A stretch of 64,000 bases of DNA, taken from assembly GCF_015709525.1 (NCBI RefSeq), contig NZ_JADNRA010000027.1, forward strand, positions 75,126-139,125, read 5' to 3'. Origin of the DNA: Methylocystis sp. L43. Its GTDB lineage: Bacteria; Pseudomonadota; Alphaproteobacteria; Rhizobiales; Beijerinckiaceae. Positions 38,330 through 47,198 of this stretch are shown here, in pieces (position 1 is the first letter of the stretch; the number at the start of each line of letters is the position of its first letter). A program made the translations under genes and the position numbers. The notes beneath the pieces were generated by a model. The model was not told the origin of the DNA, ran no database searches, and saw only the letters and a list, made by a program, of their open reading frames with translations.

Positions 38330-38566
38330 ATGGCACAGTTTCGGATTTTGGTGACTGCGGCTACACTTGGTCTTGGTCTTGGTCTTGGTTTTGCTTTTGC
38401 TTTGGCGCCTACAGCATTGAACGCCATGCCGGCAGCCTTGGTAAATGCTGCGGTTCAGGCTCCGATCGAGAAGGTTTATGGGGGATGTGGCGTTTACGGA
38501 CACCGTGGCCCCTATGGCGGTTGCCGGGCTGGCGGGCAGGCTACTGGATCGCGCTATCGCCGGTAA
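38330..38566 (+). CDS. Small secreted GCG_CRPN-type protein
   Basis: The 78-residue protein has a cleavable signal peptide (cleavage near LNAMPA) followed by a short mature part with YGGCGVYGHRGPYGGCRAG. The GCG...HRGPYGGCR pattern is that of the GCG_CRPN small secreted proteins of alphaproteobacteria, though here the CRPN end is replaced by CRAG. ATG 38330 follows AGGAG. The signal peptide core is encoded by a 6-bp tandem repeat. Confidence 0.75.
   Translation: MAQFRILVTAATLGLGLGLGFAFALAPTALNAMPAALVNAAVQAPIEKVYGGCGVYGHRGPYGGCRAGGQATGSRYRR
38366..38389 (+). repeat. (CTTGGT)4 tandem repeat inside a signal-peptide gene
   Basis: Four exact hexamer copies encode alternating Leu-Gly in the hydrophobic core of the signal peptide. 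A run of TTTTGC-like units continues it. Because the unit is two codons, slippage would change signal-peptide length without breaking the frame. Confidence 0.85.
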
Positions 38567-38590
38567 GTGATCTCTCTTTAGCCAATACAG

Positions 38591-38617
38591 CACCCCGAGG
38601 GCTTAGCTCCTCGGGTG
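38591..38617 (+). terminator. Hairpin after the GCG_CRPN gene
   Basis: CACCCCGAGG pairs with CCTCGGGTG (one bulged C) around an 8-base loop, 24 bases after the stop. No T-tract follows directly, so termination is inferred from position. The remaining gap to the MucR gene (38,618-38,861) holds no evident gene. Confidence 0.5.
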
Positions 38618-38861
38618 ACCCTCTTGAGACCTGGCGGCGATCTTCAGACGGGCTCTCAAGAGTGAATTAAAGGAGGGCACAGGCTGCTGCGCCCTTAGTC
38701 TTGGGTTTTTAGGAGTGGGCCTTGGGCCGTGACGATCAGATAAACCCTGGTCGCCCAGAGTTTGGCGCCGCGGTATTTGCGGCGCAAGTAGCAGGGCGCC
38801 TATCGACGCGGAACCAATGTCCGCGTATCGATGGCGGGTACGACCGCTTCGAGGATTGTCC

Positions 38862-39320
38862 GTGACATCAAATACAGATCAGCCGAATACGACCGAGCTC
38901 GCCGCCGAAATCGTGGCGGCCTTCGTCTCGCGCAATTCGCTCCCCGTTTCGGAGCTTCCCGCTCTGATCTTGTCCGTGGATGCGACGTTGCGCCGCCTCG
39001 CGACGGGCGCGCCGGCGACGCCGGCTTCGCCAGCCGAGCAACCCACGCCCGCAGTCTCCATCCGCAAGTCGATTACTGCGGACCATCTGATCTGTCTGGA
39101 CGACGGGAAGCGGTTCAAATCGCTCAAGCGGCATCTCGCGACGCTGGGGATGACGCCTGAGGCGTATCGCGCCAAGTGGGGCTTGCCCGCAGACTATCCC
39201 ATGGTCGCGGCGAACTATGCGGCGCGGCGCTCGGACCTGGCGAAGAGCATGGGGCTCGGTCAATCGCGCGACAAGGCTGCCCCGGCGAAGCGCGGGCGCA
39301 AGCCGAAGGCGAGCGCTTAA
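38862..39320 (+). CDS. mucR: MucR/Ros family transcriptional regulator
   Basis: The regulator has 152 residues from GTG 38862. MucR features are the N-terminal oligomerisation part (TTELAAEIVAAFVSRN), the DNA-binding part (DDGKRFKSLKRHLATLGM, then YRAKWGLPADYPMVA) and a basic AKRGRKPKA tail. In the zinc-finger region the second cysteine is replaced: CLDDGK instead of CLECGK. Some rhizobial homologues also lack canonical ligands yet bind DNA. MucR proteins are global H-NS-like regulators of surface polysaccharides and cell-cycle genes. The upstream ATG at 38817 would add 15 residues without homology to MucR. Confidence 0.9.
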   Translation: MTSNTDQPNTTELAAEIVAAFVSRNSLPVSELPALILSVDATLRRLATGAPATPASPAEQPTPAVSIRKSITADHLICLDDGKRFKSLKRHLATLGMTPEAYRAKWGLPADYPMVAANYAARRSDLAKSMGLGQSRDKAAPAKRGRKPKASA

Positions 39321-39592
39321 CAGGGAGCGGGAGGCAATGCTTGCCATTCCCAGTCCCAAACGCTCCTGATCGACCTTATCTTCCGTCGACTGCTATGAAG
39401 CCGCTTCTTCCGAGCAGCGGCATTCGGCGCATGGGTCTTTGCACCACGCCTCGCGAATCAGCCTTTTGGCTGCTTTGATCGCGAGGGCAGGGAAATGCCT
39501 GTTCTCGTTCGGGGAGATTGCGGGAGACACGCTTGGAGGATCGCGTCGAGCGAGCGCTTTGACAGTCGTCTCACGATCACCATTTTACGCTC

Positions 39593-40588
39593 ATGGATCT
39601 CCCGATCGGCGAACTGTTCATCTTGGGCTTTCGCGACCCGCTCATACCTGGCTGGCTGCGAGATTTTGCCCGGCGCTTCGGCTTGGGCGGCGTCATCCTT
39701 TTCGACTACGACTGTACTGATCAGAAATTCGAGCGGAACGTCTATGGGCCGGCTCAGCTTGAGGAGCTTTGCGAGAGTCTTCACGCTCTCCCTTCGCGTC
39801 CCCTCATTTTCATCGATCAGGAAGGCGGCAAGGTCCGCCGGTTGAAGGAAGAACGCGGCTTTAATCCGCTGCCCAGCGCCCGACAGTTCGGGCGATTGAC
39901 CCCTGCGGAGCGGCGCGACGTTCTACGCCCGTCCTATGCGCAGATGCGACAGATCGGCATTGATGTGAACCTGTCGCCTGTCGTCGATCTCGACATCAAC
40001 CCCGACAGCCCCGATGTCGGGTCGGTCCAGCGCAGCTATTCGAGCGATCCGAAGGTTGTCGAGGCATGCGTGGAGGCGCTGGCGGAAGTCGCTGGTTCGG
40101 TGAATTTGAAACTTTGCTTGAAGCACTTTCCCGGAACCGGCGGCGCGAAGGTGAACCCCCACGACCACGTCATGGATCTTTCCGATTGCCTCACCGACGC
40201 GCAAGTCAACGTGTTCAAGGAGCTGATCTCGCGCGTGCCGATGGTCCTGTTCAGCCATGGCATCGTCAACCAATGGGAAAAAAACACACCCGTCTGCCTC
40301 TCGGCTGTCGCGGTGAAAAAAATGCGCGTCTGGGCGCCGGACGCCTGCATCCTGACAGACGATTTGCAAATGCAGGGCGTGCAAAAGCTGATGTCGACGG
40401 GCGAGGCCTGCGCGAAGGCGGTTCGCGCCGGCGCGGATTTGATCCTCATCGGCAACAACATGAAAGACGAGCAGGACCAGGCGGCGGAATTCGCCCATCG
40501 GCTGCTCTCGGCCTGCGCGCAGGATACGTCCATGCGGGCGCACGCCGAGGCGTCCATCACACGAGTGCGGACGCTGAAATTTGGCTGA
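39593..40588 (+). CDS. GH3 beta-N-acetylhexosaminidase, NagZ-like
   Basis: The 331-residue single-domain GH3 enzyme resembles NagZ, which removes GlcNAc from muropeptides in the cytoplasm. Landmarks are IDQEGGKVRRL, the binding motif KHFPGTGG, and the nucleophile loop LTDDLQMQGV. The flexible-loop dyad that is Asp-Ser-His in NagZ reads Asn-Pro-His here, so the Asp is missing. It leads a cluster with MurQ, a SIS-domain deaminase and NagA, all acting on cell-wall amino sugars. ATG 39593 starts at MDLPIGELF. Confidence 0.85.
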   Translation: MDLPIGELFILGFRDPLIPGWLRDFARRFGLGGVILFDYDCTDQKFERNVYGPAQLEELCESLHALPSRPLIFIDQEGGKVRRLKEERGFNPLPSARQFGRLTPAERRDVLRPSYAQMRQIGIDVNLSPVVDLDINPDSPDVGSVQRSYSSDPKVVEACVEALAEVAGSVNLKLCLKHFPGTGGAKVNPHDHVMDLSDCLTDAQVNVFKELISRVPMVLFSHGIVNQWEKNTPVCLSAVAVKKMRVWAPDACILTDDLQMQGVQKLMSTGEACAKAVRAGADLILIGNNMKDEQDQAAEFAHRLLSACAQDTSMRAHAEASITRVRTLKFG

Positions 40589-40630
40589 AGCGGGAGTGCG
40601 CGAGCCCACGAACTGGCGCGCGATTGAGCC

Positions 40631-41587
40631 TTACTCGTGCGTCACATCTTCCCGAATGTACGGCTGGGTCTCTCGAAGGTCAGCCGCCTTTCGCCGCTCG
40701 ACCATCAAGCTCATGGCGCGACGTAAATGGCCCTCGGCCTCATCCAGCGCCGCCGCCGCCTCGGCGAGCCCGTAACCCTGCAGCAACAGAAAGGCGAGCT
40801 TCACGCTCCCGCCGGCGCGCTGCAAGGCCTCATGGATCTCCTCGTCGCCGCGGCCGGTCAGACGCGACAGGATTTTTTCGCTCCGTCGGACCAGTTTCTT
40901 GTTCGAAGCCTGCACATCCACCATGAGGCCGTCGTAGACGCGCCCGAGCAGGATCATGACGAGCGACGAGAGCAGAATAAGCGTGATTCGCTGGGCGGTC
41001 CCCGCCTTCATCCGCGTCGAGCCGGCGATCGGTTCGGCGCCGGTTTCGAGAAAAATCGAATGATCGGCCTCCTGGAGAAGCGGCGTCCCGCGATTATTCG
41101 CGACGCCGATTGTCAGGGAGCCTCTGTTTTTCGCCTCGCGTAAACAGGCGAGCGTAAAAGGCGTTGTGCCGCTTGCGGCCACCGCGATGGTCACATCGGA
41201 CGCCCCAATCTCATGCCGCCGAACGAGTTCGACCGCCTGATGGTCCTGGTCTTCGGCGCCCTCAACAGCGTGTAGCAGAGCGGTCTGTCCGCCCGCCATG
41301 AGGAGCAGAAGTCGATCTTGCGGCCAGCCGAAGGTCGGCATGAGCTCCGCCCCATCCTGGGCGGCCAAACGACCGGATGTGCCCGCGCCGACGTAAACGA
41401 GCCGTCCAGGCCCGCGCAGCCGGCGCTCAATGGCAAGCGCCGCCCGCTCAATCGCGGGGCGCGCGGCGCGAACGGCGGCGACGGCGGAAAATTGCCCTTC
41501 GATCATGGAGTCCAGGATCTCGGCCGGCTCCCAGACGTCGATCTTGGCATAGCGCGGACTTTGGCGTTCGGTCTCCGTCGGGCACAT
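40631..41587 (-). CDS. murQ: N-acetylmuramic acid 6-phosphate etherase
   Basis: The 318-residue enzyme has a SIS domain with GAGTSGRLAAQDGAEL and the MurQ motif EPIAGSTRMKAGTAQR. MurQ removes the lactyl ether from MurNAc-6-phosphate, giving GlcNAc-6-phosphate for NagA. ATG 41587 gives an N-terminus like other MurQs, although the frame is open to TTG 41623. It is convergent with the NagZ-like gene and divergent from the SIS-nagA pair. Confidence 0.95.
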   Translation of the reverse strand: MCPTETERQSPRYAKIDVWEPAEILDSMIEGQFSAVAAVRAARPAIERAALAIERRLRGPGRLVYVGAGTSGRLAAQDGAELMPTFGWPQDRLLLLMAGGQTALLHAVEGAEDQDHQAVELVRRHEIGASDVTIAVAASGTTPFTLACLREAKNRGSLTIGVANNRGTPLLQEADHSIFLETGAEPIAGSTRMKAGTAQRITLILLSSLVMILLGRVYDGLMVDVQASNKKLVRRSEKILSRLTGRGDEEIHEALQRAGGSVKLAFLLLQGYGLAEAAAALDEAEGHLRRAMSLMVERRKAADLRETQPYIREDVTHE

Positions 41588-41761
41588 CGGCGCAATTCCA
41601 GCTGATAAGCCGCATATGGCCAATGACGGAGAGAGTTCAAGCTAAGCTTGCTGTAGCAGGCTGATGACGGCGGCTCCGACGCGGGAGCTGCGCTGAAACT
41701 TGCTTTCCCGCGCGTCCGGCTCAATCTCTGTGCTGATGGGTTTGAACGGAAGCCTAAACCA

Positions 41762-42793
41762 ATGACCGTCCTCGACGCTCAGATGATTTCCGACATGCGA
41801 GAGGCTCCGGCGGCCGTGCGACGGCAGGGTGACGGGCTCGCCGAGGTTCTCCCAGTGCTCGCGGATCGGTTACGGCGCAAGCCGCCTCAAGTCGTCGTCA
41901 CCTGCGCGCGCGGCAGTTCGGCGCACGCCGCGACCTTCGGCAAGCATCTGATCGAGCGATACCTCGGCGTCGTGGTGGCGCCTGCCGCGCCCAGCATCAC
42001 GACGATCTATCATCAGCCTCTGCGCCTGGCTGACCAGCTGTTTCTCGCGATTTCACAGTCTGGCGAAAGCAGCGACATCATCGAACAGGCCGCTGCGGCG
42101 CGCGCCTGCGGCGCCGTGACGGCCTGCATTACAAATGACCCAGTGAGCGGGCTGGCGCAGGCCTGCGAATTCGTGTTGCCGATGGCGGCGGGCCCGGAAC
42201 TGAGCATTCCCGCGACGAAGACCTTCGTCGCGTCGGTGGCGGCGCTTGCCCGACTGGTCGCCTTTTGGGCTGAGGACAAGGCGCTCGCGCGCGCGCTGAC
42301 GGCATTGCCGGATCGCCTCGCGGCCGCCGGCGATCTCGACTGGAGCGGCGTGCTCGAGAGGATCGCAGGCGCGGAAAGCCTCGTCACGATCGGACGCGGT
42401 CCGACGCTCGCCATCGCGCGCGAGGCCGCACTGAAACTGAAGGAAACCTCCGATCTGCATGCAGAATGCTTTTCGTCGGCCGAATTCCTCCACGGCCCGG
42501 TCGCTCTGGTGGCGCCTGACTATCCCGTGCTCATGTTTGCGCCGACCGACGCCGCCGCCGCCGGGATGACGCAGCTCGCCGCGGATCTTAAGGCCAAGGG
42601 CGCGGCGGTCTTCATCACCTCATCGGAGGAGCGGACGCCGGACCGGCTTCCAGCATTGCCCGCGGAACATCCCGAAACCGACGCGATCTGTCTCATCCAG
42701 AGCTTCTACGCCATGGTCGTTCGCTTGGCCGCGATGCGCGGAAAGAACGCCGACCAGCCGCGCCACCTGCGCAAGATCACGCGCACGCGATGA
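41762..42793 (+). CDS. SIS-domain glucosamine-6-phosphate deaminase (NagB-II type)
   Basis: The 343-residue protein consists of two SIS domains, like the isomerase half of GlmS but without the glutaminase. Seen are CARGSSAHAA, ISQSGESSDI, PATKTFVAS and EFLHGPVAL. This is the NagB-II class, which deaminates glucosamine-6-phosphate to fructose-6-phosphate in species lacking NagB. It overlaps nagA by four bases and therefore shares its pathway. Confidence 0.85.
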   Translation: MTVLDAQMISDMREAPAAVRRQGDGLAEVLPVLADRLRRKPPQVVVTCARGSSAHAATFGKHLIERYLGVVVAPAAPSITTIYHQPLRLADQLFLAISQSGESSDIIEQAAAARACGAVTACITNDPVSGLAQACEFVLPMAAGPELSIPATKTFVASVAALARLVAFWAEDKALARALTALPDRLAAAGDLDWSGVLERIAGAESLVTIGRGPTLAIAREAALKLKETSDLHAECFSSAEFLHGPVALVAPDYPVLMFAPTDAAAAGMTQLAADLKAKGAAVFITSSEERTPDRLPALPAEHPETDAICLIQSFYAMVVRLAAMRGKNADQPRHLRKITRTR

Positions 42794-43953
42794 ACGGCTG
42801 CTCTCGATATGCAGTGGCCGCGGACGTCGTCTTCGACGGCGAAAAAAAGCATGGCGACTTCGCCGTCGTGATTGACGATATGCGAATCGCGGCGCTGACG
42901 CCGCGATCGGACCTCCCATCCTCAGTAGAAGTTTATAACGTCCCTCAAGGCGCCTGGCTCGCGCCGGGCTTTATCGACATTCAGGTCAACGGCGGAGGAG
43001 ACGTCCTTTTCAACGCCGATCCAACGCCCTCCGCTTTGGCGAAGATGGCGCAGGCGCATCGCAAGTTCGGCGTGACATCGCTTTTGCCGACCCTCATCAC
43101 CGACGGCGATGAGACGATGGCGGCGGCGCTTCGCGCCGTCAGCGCAATCATGCCGAGCGAGCCCGGCATTCTCGGAATTCATCTCGAGGGCCCGTTCTTG
43201 TCGCCGGAAAAGCCGGGCGTTCATCGGCGAGAATTTATCCGCCGCCCGCAAGCGCATCATCGCCAGATGCTCGGCGCGTTTCGCGCGGGCGTATTGCTCG
43301 TGACGCTCGCGCCCGAGGAGGCGCCCGACGGCTTCATCGCCGAACTTGTCGCTGCGGGCGCGAAGGTCTCGCTCGGTCATTCGATGGCGACTTATGAGGA
43401 AACCCGCGCCGCAATGGCCGAGGGCCTTACGGGCTTCACGCATTTGTTCAACGCGATGCGTCCGCTTTCCGCCCGCGAGCCCGGACCTGCCGCGGCTGCG
43501 CTCGAATCGCCCAACGCCTCTTACGGGCTCATCGTCGACGGCGCGCACGTCGTCCCCGCCATGCTGGGATTGGCGATGCGCGGCGTCGGGCGCCCCATGC
43601 TGGTGAGCGACGCCATGCCGCCAGTCGGCGGCGAAAGGGGAGAGTTCGATCTTCTTGGCGCGCCGATCGCTGTGCGCGACGGCAGTTGCCGCACGCAGGA
43701 GGGCGCGCTGGCCGGATCGTCGATCGAGATGGCGAGCGCGGTGCGCAACTGCGTGCGGCTTCTCGGACTTCCTCTGGAGCGGGCGCTGCGCTGCGCCTCT
43801 CGCCACCCTGCCGAGTTTCTGGGTCTCGGACGCTCGCTCGGCCGCCTCGCGCCGGGGTATCGCGCCGACATGGCGGCGTTCGACCCGAAGGATATTTCGG
43901 TCTCCGCCGTCTGGGTGGCCGGCGAAAGATCGGATTATTGTCGGGGGGCGTAG
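42790..43953 (+). CDS. nagA: N-acetylglucosamine-6-phosphate deacetylase
   Basis: The 387-residue amidohydrolase has LAPGFIDIQVNGGG, the metal-site Glu in GIHLEGPFL, LGHSMATYEE, THLFNAM and the catalytic Asp in LVSDAMPP. It removes acetate from GlcNAc-6-phosphate made by MurQ. ATG 42790 overlaps the stop of the deaminase gene. The three enzymes together return cell-wall MurNAc and GlcNAc to glycolysis. Confidence 0.95.
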   Translation: MNGCSRYAVAADVVFDGEKKHGDFAVVIDDMRIAALTPRSDLPSSVEVYNVPQGAWLAPGFIDIQVNGGGDVLFNADPTPSALAKMAQAHRKFGVTSLLPTLITDGDETMAAALRAVSAIMPSEPGILGIHLEGPFLSPEKPGVHRREFIRRPQAHHRQMLGAFRAGVLLVTLAPEEAPDGFIAELVAAGAKVSLGHSMATYEETRAAMAEGLTGFTHLFNAMRPLSAREPGPAAAALESPNASYGLIVDGAHVVPAMLGLAMRGVGRPMLVSDAMPPVGGERGEFDLLGAPIAVRDGSCRTQEGALAGSSIEMASAVRNCVRLLGLPLERALRCASRHPAEFLGLGRSLGRLAPGYRADMAAFDPKDISVSAVWVAGERSDYCRGA

Positions 43954-44104
43954 CTCGTGGGCCGCGTCAGAAGCGCGACCACCTCGCTCAAGCGAATCTT
44001 GAGCATCCACAAAAGTGCTTGCCGGGCGATGAACTATATCGCAGACAATTCTCACTTCTCGATTCATTGGATTGGGTTGAGCCGCCGCGCTTAGGGAGAG
44101 ACCG

Positions 44105-45757
44105 ATGTCTACCGATCAAAACTTCCCGTCGGAAAAAGTGGTGTCGGAACTCGTCGCGCCGCAAGTTGTGCGGCCTCTCGATCAGCGTGGCCGGGTGGAA
44201 CGTAGAGAAGTGCTGCGCGCCGGCGCCGCCGGAATCATCGGGACCATTTTCGGCGGCAAATCCGCCAATGCGACAGGGCTGTTCTCAGGCCTGATGGGAG
44301 ACGCAGCGTCGGCGGCGGAGGTGAATGCGCCGCGTCTTGCGACGCTCGGCGACTACGTCTGGCTCACCCCGACGAAGCTCGGCGGGGGCGCTCAGGTGCA
44401 GGATCTTGCGACCGGCAAGACAATGGCCTGGATCGAATATTGGAATTACGGCGACAGCTGCCCGATCGCCCATCATCTCGCGGCCTTCCCTTCGGCCGAC
44501 CCGCGCAAAGGCTTCGAGTTCGTAAACTCGACCCAAGGTGGGCAGAACGTCCTGATTTATGGCATCCCCACGCAGATCCGGGAACATGGAATGCTCGATC
44601 CTTTGTGGGGCCAGGGCAATCAGATCTATCGCGTCGGCTTCGACGGGCAGCAGATGAATTTGCTCGAGAATGTCGCCGAGACCACGGGGATCGGACTTGG
44701 CGTGCACACCGTGATCTTCCCGGATGCGTCTGGCTTCACGGTCGCGGACGGGCAAAAGGATGTGGTCGCCTTCTTCAATCGCGCCACCGGAAACCAGAAG
44801 ACGACGGTGATCGACGCCTTCCGTTTCGACTGGCGTGGAAACGAGCCGGACGGCGTGCTCGAGGACAATTGGTTCAAGGGAGGGACCGTTCGCGTTTCCC
44901 GTCTCTTAAAGGCGTCTGACACCGGGCTCTATGATTATCGCGGCGTTAAGGGAAACAAGCTCGATTGGGAGATGGTGCCCATGGGCGAGTATCTCGCCTA
45001 TTCGGGACAGCTTCCGGGCGACTCGGTGAAGACGCTCACCGGCGCCGATAATTGCGTCCACCATCCGATCCATCCGCTCTCGCTGGTGACGCTTCGCATG
45101 TTCGCCGTCGGCGTCGTCATCGACCGCACGACGATGGAGCCGGTTGCGTGCATTTCTTCCCCTGACGGCACGACGAAGGAAAGCATTCCCGTCAAAAAGA
45201 TCGCCGACGGCATCTGGGACATCAAGCTGGACAATGTCGTGTCGTCGGGACACGAATGCGGTTTTGGACCGCACGGCAAATGGTTCACCATGACGAACAA
45301 CACCCGCCAAAACAGCATGGGCGTGTTCGATTGTGCGGACCGCGATCCGCGCAACTGGAAGCGAGTCGCCCAGTTCAAGGATTCGCACTGGGTCGGATCG
45401 ACGCCGAGCCCGTTCCACATCACCTATTCGATGGACGGCTCGAAAATGTTTGTCTCCGAGCTGCATCGCAAGCCGGCGAAAAGCGCCATCGTCGTCGTCG
45501 ACACCAATACGTGGACGACAATCAAGCGCTTCGAGAATGTCGGCGTTGACCTGCAGACGATGCATGTCACCTATGACGGCAAATATGTGCTCGCGATCTT
45601 CAGCGGATTCCAGCGGCTCGAAGGAGGAACCTTCATCTTCACGCAGGATACGCTGGAGCCCGTTGGTTATATTCCGAACTTTGGCGGTCACCACGACTGC
45701 GTCATTGTCCCGCGGAACAACGAAGAACTGATCCACAGCCGCTGCACCACGGTCTGA
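44105..45757 (+). CDS. Tat-exported beta-propeller resembling the nitrous oxide reductase catalytic domain, without CuA domain
   Basis: The protein has 550 residues. A twin-arginine signal (R33-R34, EVLRAGAAGIIG) predicts folded export, as for cofactor proteins. The rest is a seven-bladed propeller. By eye it aligns with NosZ: HHLAAF and GFEFVNSTQGG match the HHVHMSF and RFLFMNDKAN blades, GVHTVIF matches IHGL, SGHECGF matches PHGCNM, FHITY matches LHTAF, MHVTY matches GHLKT, and HHDCVIV matches PHDAIAV. These give H123, H124, H201, H383, H438, H487 and H530, candidates for all seven CuZ ligands. There is no C-terminal cupredoxin and no CuA motif. The protein ends with RCTTV. The two genes after it form an ABC system. 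The NosZ relation is my inference; N2O reduction is not implied. Confidence 0.6.
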   Translation: MSTDQNFPSEKVVSELVAPQVVRPLDQRGRVERREVLRAGAAGIIGTIFGGKSANATGLFSGLMGDAASAAEVNAPRLATLGDYVWLTPTKLGGGAQVQDLATGKTMAWIEYWNYGDSCPIAHHLAAFPSADPRKGFEFVNSTQGGQNVLIYGIPTQIREHGMLDPLWGQGNQIYRVGFDGQQMNLLENVAETTGIGLGVHTVIFPDASGFTVADGQKDVVAFFNRATGNQKTTVIDAFRFDWRGNEPDGVLEDNWFKGGTVRVSRLLKASDTGLYDYRGVKGNKLDWEMVPMGEYLAYSGQLPGDSVKTLTGADNCVHHPIHPLSLVTLRMFAVGVVIDRTTMEPVACISSPDGTTKESIPVKKIADGIWDIKLDNVVSSGHECGFGPHGKWFTMTNNTRQNSMGVFDCADRDPRNWKRVAQFKDSHWVGSTPSPFHITYSMDGSKMFVSELHRKPAKSAIVVVDTNTWTTIKRFENVGVDLQTMHVTYDGKYVLAIFSGFQRLEGGTFIFTQDTLEPVGYIPNFGGHHDCVIVPRNNEELIHSRCTTV

Positions 45758-45890
45758 CGGGATTGGCGGAACCCGCAAAGATGACTCGCTTGCGTCCGGC
45801 GACGAGCCTCTCAAGCGATCGCGGCTACACAACGACGCGGCCTCGCCCCGTAAGCCAGGCCGCATCGACCTGCAGATAACGGTTCCACCC

Positions 45891-47198
45891 ATGACGAAAC
45901 GCCATCGCTCGCGCTTCCTGCTGGTGCGGCTCGGCGCTCAGAACGTCGGACGTCGGCTGCTGCGCAGTCTCTTGCTCGGCTTGGCGGTGATGATCGCCGT
46001 CGGGGTTGTCTTCTCCGGCTTCGTCACCGGCTGGTCGCTGCGGGAAGGAATCCTGACGACCTTTTCGCGAATGGGCGCCGACCTCGTTGTCGTGCCGCAT
46101 GGCGCCTTGGTGAACATCACCAGCACGCTGCTCACGATACAGCCGACGGATCTCGATCTGGATGTTGGTCTGGGCGACAAGCTCAGAGCCGTTCCCGGCG
46201 TGGCGAAGGTCGCCGCGCAGCATCTCATCCGCGCGAGCGTCGAGGGGCGCGCGATCAATCTGATCGCCTATGATCAGGCGACCGATTTCACCGTCGAATC
46301 CTGGTTGCCCGCGGGGGAGAAACCCGTGGCGGCCACGGGAGGCCTGCTTGGTGGGGAGCGGGTCGCGCTGAAAACTGGCGAAGCCCTGACGATTTGTGGC
46401 CGGTCGCTGGTCGTGATGGGACGATTGGGCCGAACGGGCGTGGGTCCCTTCGATGAATCTTATTTCATCACCTTTTCCGCGCTCAACGAACTTATCGCCG
46501 CCGCGATCCGGGCGCGCCCCGCGACCGTCCCTGTTCATCCGCCCGCGTCTTCGCCTTCCGAAGGGGCCGGTGCGACGCATCATGATCACGCCGCAGGACC
46601 GGCGGAATGTCTTCCATCAGTCGAGCAGGATCGCGTCTCTGCATTTCTCCTGCAACTGTCGCCCGGCGCCTCGGCGGAGCAAGCGCGTTTCGCCATTGGC
46701 CAGATCCCGGCAATCAAAATTGTCTCGGGCAATCCGATCTTCACGGCCGCGCGCCAATCGCTTGGCAGTCTCTTCTGGGGCGTGGCGATTTTTGCAGGCT
46801 TGCTGATGCTGGCGATATTCTTTCTCGTGTCGTTGCTGTTTTCCGCCATCGTCCAAGAGCGCTATCGCGAAATCGGCGTGCTGCGGGCTATGGGCGCGCG
46901 GCCGGCGCAGATCATATCGATCACCCTGATCGAGGCGGGGCTCATCACAGGCTTTGGCGGTCTGTTAGGCATCGGTGCGGGTTTCTCGCTGATCTTCGTT
47001 TTTGCCCGTTCTCTCGGCTTTTATTTCTCGTCACTCGGCGTCCCCTTCGACGCCCCGCCTGCCGGGGTCATATGGATCGCCGCGGGCGCGGCCACGCTCT
47101 GCGGCGTCGCGATCGGCGTCGGAGGGGCTTTCGTCGCCGCTTGGCGGACACGGCGTTTCGAACCCTACGCGATGATCCAGATGGAAAGCGCGCGATGA
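45891..47198 (+). CDS. FtsX/MacB-type ABC permease with a His-rich periplasmic loop
   Basis: The 435-residue permease has one N-terminal membrane helix, a large periplasmic domain and three C-terminal helices, as in FtsX/DevC/MacB-type transporters. The conserved ERYREIGVLRAMGA coupling segment is present. Within the periplasmic domain, around residues 226-236, is an insertion GATHHDHAAG followed by a Cys (AECLP), a likely metal-binding site. It overlaps the ATPase gene by four bases and lies 133 bases after the propeller gene, so it probably serves that protein's metal or assembly. This class does mechanotransmission or extraction rather than classical import. Confidence 0.88.
   Translation: MTKRHRSRFLLVRLGAQNVGRRLLRSLLLGLAVMIAVGVVFSGFVTGWSLREGILTTFSRMGADLVVVPHGALVNITSTLLTIQPTDLDLDVGLGDKLRAVPGVAKVAAQHLIRASVEGRAINLIAYDQATDFTVESWLPAGEKPVAATGGLLGGERVALKTGEALTICGRSLVVMGRLGRTGVGPFDESYFITFSALNELIAAAIRARPATVPVHPPASSPSEGAGATHHDHAAGPAECLPSVEQDRVSAFLLQLSPGASAEQARFAIGQIPAIKIVSGNPIFTAARQSLGSLFWGVAIFAGLLMLAIFFLVSLLFSAIVQERYREIGVLRAMGARPAQIISITLIEAGLITGFGGLLGIGAGFSLIFVFARSLGFYFSSLGVPFDAPPAGVIWIAAGAATLCGVAIGVGGAFVAAWRTRRFEPYAMIQMESAR

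Noticed and set aside
44105-45757. Selenium-binding protein SBP56 / methanethiol oxidase
   Set aside because: The size and propeller fold first suggested it, but the SBP56 motifs are absent, and the Tat signal and His pattern fit a NosZ-like propeller better.
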